Below, one piece after another: positions 6,077-14,878 of a DNA stretch of 64,000 nt. The notes under the pieces were generated by a model. The model searched no databases, had not been told where the DNA came from, and worked only from the letters and a program-made list of their open reading frames with translations. This DNA comes from Hymenobacter mucosus. GTDB taxonomy: Bacteria > Bacteroidota > Bacteroidia > Cytophagales > Hymenobacteraceae. The translations under genes and the position numbers were made by a program. Each line of letters begins with the position of its first letter. The first letter of the stretch is position 1. The DNA is taken from the NCBI RefSeq assembly GCF_900188255.1, contig NZ_FZNS01000007.1:1-64000 (forward strand). Reading direction: 5' to 3'.

Positions 6077-9000
6077 ATGACTCCTGACCCGTCGGCTTCG
6101 CCAGTAGCTGGGCCCGAACCCGTTGCGCGCCCATTCCCTGTTTTCACTAGTACCGAAATGTTGTCAGATGTATTTGCTGCCTTGCCAGGGGCCTACCTGC
6201 TGCTCACCCCCGAGCTGCGCATAGTGGCCGTGAGTGACGCCTACCTGACCGATTCGGGTATGAGCCGCGCCCACCTCATCGACCAGTACCTGCTGGATGT
6301 ATTTCCCGGCCCGCCCGGCACCCCTGAGGGCAATACCATAACCAGCCTGCTAGCTTCCTTGCAGCAGGTATTGGCTACTGGTCAGTTCCACCGCATGGCC
6401 GTGCAGCACTATAGCTTGCCCCACCCCACGGTACCGGGCGATATGGTAGAACACTACTGGGAAGCGCACAACACGCCGGTCCGCGATGCACACGGTGCCG
6501 TAACCGGTATCGTGCATAGCGTGGTTGATGTGACGGAGCGCATACGGGCAGAAGCGCAGGTACGCGAACGTGAGGTGCGGGAACAAGCAGCGTTGTCAGC
6601 AGCGGAAAACCAACGGGTTAGCTTACTTCACTTAATCGAGCAGACTCCGGCGGGCGTCGGAATTCTACAAGGGCCGGAGTTCGTTGTTGAGCAAGCTGAT
6701 ACGGTCTTGGGCTTAATCTGGGGCCGTTCGCCTGCGCATATCATTGGCCGCCCTTTTTTCGAGGCTCTACCCGACTTGCAGGAGCACGGGTTTTAAGCTC
6801 TCTTCACCTCCGTTCTGCAATCTGGAGAGCCTTTGTTCTTGCAGGAAGTAGCCGTCAGCTTAGCTTCTACTCCGGAGACCGCACCAGTTAAGGGTTATTA
6901 CAACTGCACCTACCAACCCTGGCACAATGCCCAGGGAGAGGTTACGGGTCTTATTGCTATAGCCATCGACGTGACGAGGCAAGTGCTGGCTCGCCAGCAA
7001 GTTGAGGCGAAAGAGCAACATGCGCATTTCGCCAATGGGGAGTTGCAAAGGGATAACAAGGCAATATTGGCTAGGAATGCGGAGCTAGAGCGCACTCAGC
7101 AGGAACTCCGCCAACTAAATGAGAACTTGGAGGCGCGGGTGCTAGCCCAGACCCAGGAGCTCCGCCGGGTTCAATTAGCCACCAAGCAAGAGCGGGCCCA
7201 CCTGTATCAAGTATTTGAGCAAATGCCCGCGGCCATTGCCATTATGCGCGGCCCCGAGTTGCGCGTGGAGCTAGCTAATCCAGCCGTGGCAGCCATTTGG
7301 GGGCGCAAACCGGAGCAAGTACTGGGCAAGCCGTATTTTGAGGCCGTACCTGACACGGCTGGGCAGGGCTTCGAGCAGATTCTGTCGGATGTGCTTGCTA
7401 CGGGGCAGCCTTTCACCATCACCGAGGCCCCCGTGACACTGGCTCGCAAACACACCGGCCTACCCACCCAGGCTTACGTCAACTTCGTGTTTCAACCCCT
7501 AAAAAACGAGGTGGGTGATACGGTGGGGCTGATTGCCAGCGGTACGGAAGTAACGGAGCAAGTGCTGGCGCGCTACCAAGTGCATCAGCTCAACCAAGAG
7601 TTGGCGGCCAGCAACGAAGCTTTGGAGGCTCGCGTGCTGGCGCGCACCCAAGAGCTCCAACTGGCCCAGCAAGACGCGGAGCGCCAGCGGGGTGAGCTTC
7701 AGCGCATATTTGAGCAGGCCCCGGTGGCCATTGCCCTCTACCGGGGTCCGCACTACATCATTGAGCTAGCCAATCCTACTGTGTGCGCATTGTGGGGCCG
7801 CACTCCCGCGCAAACGGTGGGCGCCCCCCTGTTTGCTGTGCTACCCGAAGTTGCCGGCCAGGGCTACGAAGAACTTCTCGACCAAGTCCGCCTGACGGGT
7901 AAACCGCACGAAGCCCGCGAGATGGCATCCACCATTAACCGCAATGGCCGCCTCGAAACGGTATACTGGGACTTTGTGTACCTGCCTACGTACGAGCCAG
8001 ACGGTACAATTAGCGGGGTAATGGTGGTAGCTTCCGAGGTGACGGACCAGGTAATGGCCCGCCAGCAACTGGAGCAGCTAAATCATCAGCTGGATGCGCG
8101 GGTGCGGGATCGTACGCGCCAGCTGGAGGCTCAGCAAAACCTGCTACGTCGGATTTTGGGGCAGGTGCCCGCCTCAGTAGCTACTCTCAGCGGCCCCGAG
8201 CACCGCTTCTCCTTTTTCAACGACCATTACCTCACGCTTACGGCCGGCCGGCCCCGCCTGGGTGCTATGGTGGCCGAGGTGCTGCCGGAAGTTGCGGAGC
8301 AGGGCTTCATTGAACTGCTCGACAACGTGTACACAACGGGCCAGCTCTACCATGGGCGCGAAATATCGGCTCTGCTTCATGACCCCCATACGGGCCAGGA
8401 TGACCAACGCTACCTAGATTTCATTTACCAGCCCCTCCTGGATGGGCAGGGCCAGACCCAGGGTATCCTGGTTTTTGCCTTGGACATCACCAAGCAGGTG
8501 CTTTCCCGCCGCCAGGCCGACACGCTGCAGGCGGCAGTGTTGGCAGCAGTGCGGCGCCAAAAGGAGGAGCGCGAAAATGTATTTCAACTATTTGAGCAGG
8601 CCCCGGCCGTAATCTGCTTGCTGCGTGGGCCCGACCACCGAGTAGAGTACCTAAACCCGGCCTACCAAGCGCTGTTTCCGGAGCAGGCGCTACGGGGACG
8701 CACCATGCTGGAAATTCAGCCGGACGCGGCCCCACTGCTTAGCCTCTTCGATGGCGTGTATGCCAGCGGCACTACTCAGTTTCAGCCAGAAATACCCATC
8801 ACCACCTTCCTAGAGGGGCAGGAGCCAACCACGCGCTACTTCGACTTCACCTACCAAGCCTACCGCGAAGAAGACCACATTGCGGGCGTTGCCATCTTCG
8901 GCCTCGACGTGACGGAACAGGTGCTGGCCCACCAGCGGGTGCAGGAACTCAACGAAGAGCTGCAAATCAGCAACAAGGAGTTGGGCGCTATCAACCAGCA

Positions 9001-9694
9001 GCTCACGCGCACCAACGCCGACCTGGACACCTTTGTGTACACGGCCAGCCACGACTTGAAGGTGCCCATTGCCAATATCGAAGGCCTGCTCGATGCCCTC
9101 AGCCGCGACTTGCGCAACCAGTCAACGAGCAACTCGGTGGCGCGCATTCTGGGCATGATGAAAGAGGCGGTAGTGCGCTTTCAGCAAACCATTGGTCACC
9201 TCACCGACATCTCCCGCTTGCAGCAGGAAAGCAGCCCGGAGGTTGAGCCCATGGGCCTGGCCGCCATAGTTGCCGATGTGCAGCTAGACCTGGCCCCACT
9301 GCTGGAAATGACGGCGGCACGCGTAACGGTGGAGCTAGCCGGCACCCCAGAACTGCCCCTGTCGCCGAAAAACCTACGGTCGGTGGTGTACAATCTGTTG
9401 AGCAATGCGTTAAAATACCGTCACCCTAGCCGGATTCCTGACGTACGAGTACACAGCTGGCAGGATGCGACGCACGTACTGCTAGTGGTGCAGGACAATG
9501 GGCTGGGACTTGACGAGCGCCAGCAGCAACGGCTTTTTGGCCTGTTTCAGCGTTTGCACTCGCATATTGAGGGCTCGGGTGTAGGGCTGTACATGGTCAA
9601 GCGAATTGTTGAAAATGCTGGAGGTACTGTGCAGGTGCGCAGTGAATCTGGTGTGGGAAGCACCTTCACCGTTACCCTACCCTTGGTCCGCTAA
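6077..9694 (+). pseudogene. Multi-PAS sensor histidine kinase interrupted by one in-frame stop
   Basis: One reading frame of 1206 codons encodes six PAS domains in a row (roughly residues 25-155, 180-305, 370-495, 535-660, 685-805, 830-950), joined by coiled-coil linkers, then a HisKA domain with the phosphoacceptor in TASHDLKVPIAN (His near 992) and a HATPase domain with NLLSNALKYR, DNGLGLD and GSGVGLYMVK. No membrane segment is visible, so it would be a cytoplasmic sensor. Codon 240 (6794-6796) is TAA, inside PAS 2 at the position where other repeats have Glu (QGFEQ, QGYEE, QGFIE). No frameshift exists; the frame continues intact for 966 codons. The first possible restart (TTG at 6833) is in mid-domain. 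It may be a recent nonsense mutation, a sequence error or a readthrough site. The following gene is a cognate-type response regulator. Confidence 0.85.
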
Positions 9695-9740
9695 CGTCGT
9701 CGCCTGCTCGCGCTTCCGTACTCAACTTACCTCTCTACTC

Positions 9741-10160
9741 TTGCAAAAGCTTTCTAGTATCCTGCTCGTGGACGACGACACCACGACCAACTATCTCAAC
9801 GAGTCCTTGTTACGCTCCCTCAACGTGACGGACCAATTCATCATCGCCCGCGACGGGCTGGAAGCCTTAACCTTGCTGCAAAGCCAGTGCGTAGCGCCTA
9901 CCACCTCGTGCCCGGCCCTGATTTTGCTGGACGTGAACATGCCCGCCATGAACGGCATCGAGTTCCTGGAAGCCTATAAAAGCCTACCCCAGGCGCATCA
10001 GGAAGCCATTATCATTGTGGTGCTGACTACTAGTATGAACTCCACGGACTTGGCCCGCCTCAACGACCTGCCCATTGCCGGCCTGGCCAGCAAACCACTC
10101 ACGGAAGACAAAATCAACACCATTCTACAGCTTCACTTTCAGCGGCAGCTACCAGGGTAA
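9741..10160 (+). CDS. Single-domain response regulator (receiver only)
   Basis: A 139-residue receiver domain. The acidic pocket is in ILLVDDD, the phosphoacceptor in LILLDVNMPAMNG and the conserved Lys in GLASKPLT near the end. No output domain follows, so it is an Rcp1-like relay protein that probably passes phosphate between the kinase before it and other proteins. There is no ATG near the start of the domain; TTG at 9741 gives exactly the expected N-terminus, 46 bp after the kinase stop. A longer reading from 9606 would overlap the kinase in another frame and is rejected. Confidence 0.85.
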   Translation: MQKLSSILLVDDDTTTNYLNESLLRSLNVTDQFIIARDGLEALTLLQSQCVAPTTSCPALILLDVNMPAMNGIEFLEAYKSLPQAHQEAIIIVVLTTSMNSTDLARLNDLPIAGLASKPLTEDKINTILQLHFQRQLPG

Positions 10161-10204
10161 GGCTGAGGCTACCCGGCAAAGTAACAAAAGGCTTCACTTG
10201 TAAG

Positions 10205-10264
10205 AAGCGGACCTAGTTGGGCTTGTACATTACCATGTGCGGGTCCACTAGGTCCGCTTTTTAG
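10205..10264. terminator. Hairpin terminator between convergent genes
   Basis: AAGCGGACCTAGT (10205-10217) pairs with ACTAGGTCCGCTT (10247-10259) and is followed by a T run. It lies between the response regulator (+) and the winged-helix gene (-). Confidence 0.8.
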
Positions 10265-10344
10265 TGCCATAACCGCAGTACATACCAATGCAAGGAAGTG
10301 AGTTGGACCTGACAAGAAAGGCAGGCTTGTACCTGTGCTATGGC

Positions 10345-10890
10345 TTACTCAGCACAGTGGTTACTGACCTTGTCTAACAGGCGCCGACTGAGCAGCCGAT
10401 GGGCCGAGGAGCGTAAGGGGCCCATGCCTAGGCGCAACACATCCAGCAAGGCCAAAATCTGGTGCCAGGCGGCGTCTTGATGAGCCGCGGCCGGTAGGGT
10501 AGGGTAGAGGGGGCTCACGGATAGTCCCCAGGTAGTACCCGCTGGGTCTTCCCAAACGCAGGTTGGTAGGGTAGTCCCGTGCTGGGGCATGAGTCCGGGC
10601 AGGGCACTCCACGCAGTGGGCGTCCCCTGCACAAATCCCGTGAGATGAACAGGAAACACGTAGGGTAGCCCGTGCTCCAGAAACCGCATTACAGTTTGCC
10701 GTTGTACGGTGCGTCCATCGGCCTGCAATAAGCGGGCGTACTGACACCGGCGAAGAGCATCCGAAATTTCTGCGGGGCTGATGCATAAGGCTGCCGCTAA
10801 GTGTTTGCCTTGCCAAGCACCAGAATCAAGGGTAAGGAGCTTTACTAGCACGATGATATCCTGGGGCCGCATGCCGTTGTGCTTGCGCAT
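10345..10890 (-). CDS. Small winged-helix DNA-binding protein, unknown function
   Basis: A 181-residue protein. Residues 8-75 read like a winged helix-turn-helix: DIIVLVKLLTL, then GKHLAAALCISPAEISDALR as the recognition region and RFLEHGLPYVFPV as the start of the next segment. The remainder has no family that I recognise; it has Trp and Pro residues (GTTWGLSVSPLYPTLP) and a C-terminal helix. An alternative start is the ATG for MRPQDI at 10872. It is divergent from the heme operon, with 238 bp between the two starts, so it could control that operon, but nothing in the sequence proves this. Transcriptional regulator is the best general call. Confidence 0.6.
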   Translation of the reverse strand: MRKHNGMRPQDIIVLVKLLTLDSGAWQGKHLAAALCISPAEISDALRRCQYARLLQADGRTVQRQTVMRFLEHGLPYVFPVHLTGFVQGTPTAWSALPGLMPQHGTTLPTCVWEDPAGTTWGLSVSPLYPTLPAAAHQDAAWHQILALLDVLRLGMGPLRSSAHRLLSRRLLDKVSNHCAE

Positions 10891-11000
10891 AAGAAGCGGG
10901 GTTTAGAAGCTGAATTTCATGATTTGCGAATTGCGAAGAGAGTGAGGGGAGGAGTAGGAATGGCGAAGGTAAAGGACGGTAGAAGGCAAAAGCAACTTTA

Positions 11001-11017
11001 TTTAAAATTATTCTAAA
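11001..11017. promoter_or_regulatory. Upstream dyad of heme operon promoter (candidate metal/iron operator)
   Basis: TTTAAAATTATTCTAAA, an imperfect dyad that matches the downstream operator at 14 of 17 positions. It ends 7 bp before the -33 element. The form TTTAnAA..TTCTAAA resembles operators of DtxR/MntR-type or Fur-type metalloregulators; which one is not known. Confidence 0.55.
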
Positions 11018-11023
11018 TAAGTG

Positions 11024-11053
11024 TTGTCGGGGAAATGACTGTTTCTACATTTG
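11024..11053 (+). promoter_or_regulatory. Bacteroidota promoter of the heme uptake operon
   Basis: TTG at 11024-11026, a 19-bp spacer and TACATTTG at 11046-11053 fit the Bacteroidota consensus TTG-N17-23-TAnnTTTG exactly. The predicted transcription start is near 11060, about 70 bp before the hmuR ATG. Confidence 0.7.
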
Positions 11054-11057
11054 CCAC

Positions 11058-11078
11058 TGTTTAGAATATTTCTAAACA
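11058..11078. promoter_or_regulatory. Perfect 9-bp dyad over the transcription start of the heme operon
   Basis: TGTTTAGAA-TAT-TTCTAAACA, a perfect 21-bp dyad covering the predicted start of transcription, where a bound repressor would block RNA polymerase. With the related dyad at 11001-11017 it brackets the promoter. Iron-responsive repression is the likely role given the genes downstream. Confidence 0.65.
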
Positions 11079-11128
11079 AAATACGCCGTGTTGCTACCGA
11101 GTAGTAGCCACGAAAAACCGCTTGGCAC

Positions 11129-13261
11129 ATGCGTTTGTCGTTTGCTTCACTTCTGGGAATGACCTTGCTGGGGAGCTCGCGACAGACGAACGCGCAGGGA
11201 ATAGCCGCTGATACCAGTGCTCGACACCTGCAGTTGCGCGAGGTAGTGGTGACGGCTACCCGCACCGAGAAGACTCTGGCGGACGTGCCCATTCCGGTAA
11301 CCGTAGTGAGCCGGCAGCAGATCCGGACGATAGGAGCCGTGCGCCTGAACGACGTGCTAGGGGAGCAAACCGGGCTTTCCATTGTGGCCGACCATGGGCG
11401 TGGCGTGCAGATGCAAGGGCTCAACCCCGAGTACACCCTGATTTTGGTAGATGGGGAGCCGCTGATTGGCCGCACGGCGGGCACGCTGGAGCTTTCCCGG
11501 GTGGCGGTGGGCAATATTGAGCGAGTGGAGGTAGTGAAAGGCCCCGCCTCCGCACTATGGGGCTCGGAGGCCCTGGCGGGGGTAGTAAACATCATCACCC
11601 AGAAGCCCCAGCCCGGTACCCGGGGCGAAGTGCGCCTGCGGTACGGTACCAACCGCACGGCCGACCTGGGCGGCACGTTCAACCACAAGCAGGGCAACGT
11701 GGGCCTCACGGTGTTCGGCAACCGGTACAGCTCGGCGGGCTATTCTTTGCAGCCTGCCAGCAGCGCGGCCACGGTGCCACCCTTCACCAGTTACACCGGC
11801 CAGAGTCGGCTTACTTACCAGCTCGACGACAAAACCACGCTCAGCGTATCGGGGCGGTATTTTATAGAAAACCAGGCCAGCAACGTGGTGCTTACTACGG
11901 AAGCTGGCCCAAAGGCTGAAATGCGGCTCCGCACTCGCCAGCAGGACTACAGCGTTACGCCCTCGCTTACCCGCTGCTTTTCCGATAAAGTACTCGGGAC
12001 CCTGCGCTTCTACTACGCCGGCTACCGCACTCAAGAGGACTACACTTATACCGTCGACGGCTCAACCTACGACGCCAGCTACTTCCGCCAAACCTTCGCC
12101 CGCCCCGAAGTCCAACTCGACTGGCACGTGCTCCCCCAGCACACCCTCACGGTGGGAGGGGGCTACCTAGCAGAAGCCGTAGAAGCCACCCGCTACGAGC
12201 GGCGCCAGCAGATGCGCTCGGGCTACGGCTACGTGCAGGACGACTGGACGCCGCTACCGGGCTTGAACCTGCTGGCCGGGGCCCGCTTTGATGGGCACAG
12301 CCAGTATCGAAGTCAGCTCAGCCCCAAGCTCTCGGGGCGCTATCAGGTGCGGCCGTGGCTGGCGGTGCGGGCCACGGTGGGCCGGGGCTTCCGGGCCCCC
12401 GATTTTCGTCAGCTGTACCTGAATTTTTCTAATCCTGCCGTGGGCTACAGCGTGTTTGGTACCCACCAGGTACAGGAAAAAGTAGTTCAGCTGGCTGCCC
12501 AAGGGCAACTAGCGCTAGACCCGGCTACCGGCCAGCCCCTCATCGACGCTACTTTATTAGAGCAAGCCAGCAACCTCACCGCCGAAAGCTCCCAGGCCTA
12601 CAATGCCGGGGTGCAGGCAGACCCCAACGACAAGCTGCGCCTGACAGCCAACTTCTTTCACAACAACTTACGCAACCTGATTGAAACGGCGGCGGTAGCC
12701 CAAAAAGCCAATGGGCAGTCGGTGTACTCCTACCGCAACGTGAGCCGGGCCTACACGCAAGGCGTCGAGGTCGAAGCTCGCTACCTCGTGCTACCAACTC
12801 TTACGCTCAGTGGGGGCTACCAGTATTTACTAGCAAAGGACCGCAACGTGGTAGCGCAGCTAAAAGCCGGCACCATATACCGCCGCGACTCTGAAACCCT
12901 GGAAACGGCCCGTCTCACCCCCGCCGATTACGGGGGGCTCTACAACCGCTCCCGCCACTCAGCCAACGCGAAGCTGTTTTACAACGATGCTGCCAGGGGG
13001 TGGTCGGGGAGCGTGCGGGGAGTGTACAGGGGGCGCTACGGTTTCCAGGACCGCAATGGCAACCAGATTCTGGACGCCGCTAATGAGTATGTGCGCGGCT
13101 ACTGGCTCTGGAACGTAGCGGCCGCCAAAACCCTGCGCCAGCGCTACACCCTGCAAGCTGGCCTCGACAACGTGCTGGGCTACACGGACCCCGCCTACCT
13201 GAGCACCGTGCCCGGTCGCCTCTACTACGCCAGCCTAACCGTGGCGTTGGGGCAGAAATAG
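11129..13261 (+). CDS. hmuR: TonB-dependent heme receptor, HmuR-like
   Basis: A 710-residue outer-membrane receptor with signal peptide, a plug domain (about residues 35-150: REVVVTATRTEKTLADVP, VEVVKGPASALWGSEALAG, VNIIT) and a 22-strand type barrel ending in an aromatic-rich strand (YYASLTVAL). Heme receptors carry a FRAP-NPDL region; here GRGFRAPDFRQLYLNFSNP is present, with FRAP intact and NPAV in place of NPDL. It would import heme into the periplasm using TonB-ExbBD energy. The call as a heme rather than a cobalamin or siderophore receptor rests on this motif and on the next five genes (hmuY, T, U, V, S). The ATG at 11129 gives a proper signal peptide. Confidence 0.88.
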   Translation: MRLSFASLLGMTLLGSSRQTNAQGIAADTSARHLQLREVVVTATRTEKTLADVPIPVTVVSRQQIRTIGAVRLNDVLGEQTGLSIVADHGRGVQMQGLNPEYTLILVDGEPLIGRTAGTLELSRVAVGNIERVEVVKGPASALWGSEALAGVVNIITQKPQPGTRGEVRLRYGTNRTADLGGTFNHKQGNVGLTVFGNRYSSAGYSLQPASSAATVPPFTSYTGQSRLTYQLDDKTTLSVSGRYFIENQASNVVLTTEAGPKAEMRLRTRQQDYSVTPSLTRCFSDKVLGTLRFYYAGYRTQEDYTYTVDGSTYDASYFRQTFARPEVQLDWHVLPQHTLTVGGGYLAEAVEATRYERRQQMRSGYGYVQDDWTPLPGLNLLAGARFDGHSQYRSQLSPKLSGRYQVRPWLAVRATVGRGFRAPDFRQLYLNFSNPAVGYSVFGTHQVQEKVVQLAAQGQLALDPATGQPLIDATLLEQASNLTAESSQAYNAGVQADPNDKLRLTANFFHNNLRNLIETAAVAQKANGQSVYSYRNVSRAYTQGVEVEARYLVLPTLTLSGGYQYLLAKDRNVVAQLKAGTIYRRDSETLETARLTPADYGGLYNRSRHSANAKLFYNDAARGWSGSVRGVYRGRYGFQDRNGNQILDAANEYVRGYWLWNVAAAKTLRQRYTLQAGLDNVLGYTDPAYLSTVPGRLYYASLTVALGQK

Positions 13262-13310
13262 CGCCGGCTTTCCTCAGCATCCTTCCTATTCATCCTTTCT
13301 TTTTCTTCCA

Positions 13311-13955
13311 ATGAACGAGCTATTCTCCCGCCTTACGCTGCTGGCTGCTGTCAGCGCAACCCTTGGTATCAGTGCCTGCTCCAATGACGACGACGATGCC
13401 AACGAGGTGCAGCCGGCGGCCGCGCTAAAAACCGAAACCACAACCAACCTAGCGCCCATGCCCCGTGCTACCAACCCAACCACCGGCCAGCCCGGCACCC
13501 CCAAGCACTACGCCTTTTACAACCTGGCTACCAAGAGCGAAGTGCCTTACACTGACTCGGCTACCACTAAGTGGGATATTGCCGTGCGGGGCACAACCAT
13601 CCTGACCAATGGAGGTAGCAGCGGCCCCGGGCAGGGCGGCGCCCTTGTACAAGAAGGGCTGTTTGCGGAAATAGTAGCGGCTCCCACCACCGGGTACCAA
13701 GTAGACTCGCCCACGGCCAAAGCCATTACCACCGGCTCTGGCAAAGGATGGTACAACTACAACTCCACTACCCATATTGTAACGCCCATTGCGGGCCGCG
13801 TACTGCTGGTGCGCACAGCTACGGGCAAGTACGCTAAGCTGGAAATAGTGAGCTATTACAAAGATGCTCCCGCTACCCCTACGGGCACCGAGCCCAGCGG
13901 ATACTACACTTTCCGCTATGTGTACCAGCCCAACGGTTCTGTAAATCTGAAATAA
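13311..13955 (+). CDS. hmuY: HmuY-family heme-binding lipoprotein
   Basis: A 214-residue lipoprotein with signal peptide and lipobox ending in ISAC (Cys near residue 23), followed by an acidic NDDDDAN linker. The mature part matches the HmuY family: KHYAFYNLATKSEVP, TKWDIAVRGTTILTNGG, and the later GKYAKLEIVSYYKD and YYTFRYVYQPNGS. HmuY proteins are surface hemophores that take heme from host or environmental proteins and give it to HmuR. In Porphyromonas gingivalis two His ligate heme; I cannot assign the ligands here with certainty, and variants using His/Met are known. It follows hmuR by 49 bp. Confidence 0.88.
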   Translation: MNELFSRLTLLAAVSATLGISACSNDDDDANEVQPAAALKTETTTNLAPMPRATNPTTGQPGTPKHYAFYNLATKSEVPYTDSATTKWDIAVRGTTILTNGGSSGPGQGGALVQEGLFAEIVAAPTTGYQVDSPTAKAITTGSGKGWYNYNSTTHIVTPIAGRVLLVRTATGKYAKLEIVSYYKDAPATPTGTEPSGYYTFRYVYQPNGSVNLK

Positions 13956-14038
13956 GTCCGGCGCGGGCCGCCTACTCTCCGGGTCCAAGGCATTGCGCCC
14001 GTTGGGTGGTCCGCTGCCGGCACAACGTTGCTTTACCC

Positions 14039-14869
14039 ATGCATCACCTTCGTTTTTTTCTGCTTTCTGGCCTCCTATTGCTGCTGATGGTAGGTCGGCA
14101 ATCGGCGGCAGCTACTCCGCGCATCGTGTCGCTCAATGGCACTATCAGTGAAATCATCTGTGCCCTGGGCCGCCAGCCTCAGCTGGTGGGCGTAGACGTA
14201 ACCAGCACCTACCCGGTATCTTTGGCTCAACTTCCGAGAGTGGGGCACAACCGCAACATATCGGCCGAGGGCGTACTGGCTCTGAATCCTACCCTGGTGG
14301 TGGGCACCACGGAATCGTTGAAGCCAGAAGTAGCGTCCCAGCTAAAGGCGGCTGGTATTGCGGTGCACCTATTTCGGCAAGAGTATTCCGTAGCCGGCAC
14401 CAAGCAGCTTATTAAAGAGATGGCAGCCACGTTTGGCGCCACCGCCCAAGTGCCCGCCGTTCTGGCCCGCCTAGACGCTGATTTGACGAAAGTGAAAAGG
14501 TCGGCCACGGCGCCTAAGGTGCTATTTATTTACGCCCGCGGAGCCGGCACCCTCATGGTAGCGGGTCAGGGTACTTCGGTGGAGAAAATGGTACACCTGG
14601 CTGGGGCCCGCAATGCCGCCACTGGCTTTTCCGACTTCAAGCCCCTGACGGCGGAAGCCCTGGTAGCTGCCAATCCCGACGTGCTACTACTGTTCGACAG
14701 CGGGCTGCAAAGCCTGGGCGGAACGGCCGGCCTGCTCCAGATTCCGGGGGTAGCACAAACCACGGCGGGCCGTACCGGCCGCATAATAGAAATGGATGGG
14801 CAGTTGCTCACTGGGTTTGGCCCCCGCCTGGGCCAGGCCACGGCGGAGCTGGCCAGCAAGTTGAAATAA
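14039..14869 (+). CDS. hmuT: Periplasmic heme-binding protein HmuT
   Basis: A 276-residue class III (BtuF/HmuT-like) periplasmic binding protein. A hydrophobic signal peptide (FFLLSGLLLLLMVG) is followed by RIVSLNGTISEIICALG, the family start, with VGVDVTSTYP and VLALNPTLVVGT. The C-terminal lobe has APKVLFIYARG, VHLAGARNAA and AANPDVLLLF. It would carry heme from the outer-membrane receptor to HmuUV. I chose the ATG at 14039; an upstream GTG/ATG reading adds 11 residues before the signal peptide. It lies between hmuY (83 bp upstream) and the permease gene (9 bp downstream). Confidence 0.9.
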   Translation: MHHLRFFLLSGLLLLLMVGRQSAAATPRIVSLNGTISEIICALGRQPQLVGVDVTSTYPVSLAQLPRVGHNRNISAEGVLALNPTLVVGTTESLKPEVASQLKAAGIAVHLFRQEYSVAGTKQLIKEMAATFGATAQVPAVLARLDADLTKVKRSATAPKVLFIYARGAGTLMVAGQGTSVEKMVHLAGARNAATGFSDFKPLTAEALVAANPDVLLLFDSGLQSLGGTAGLLQIPGVAQTTAGRTGRIIEMDGQLLTGFGPRLGQATAELASKLK

Positions 14870-14878
14870 CATTTCTGC

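Noticed and set aside
6833..9694. Separate gene starting with TTG after the in-frame stop
   Set aside because: It has no start region of its own, begins in the middle of a PAS domain and is in the same frame as the upstream part; one interrupted gene is the simpler reading.
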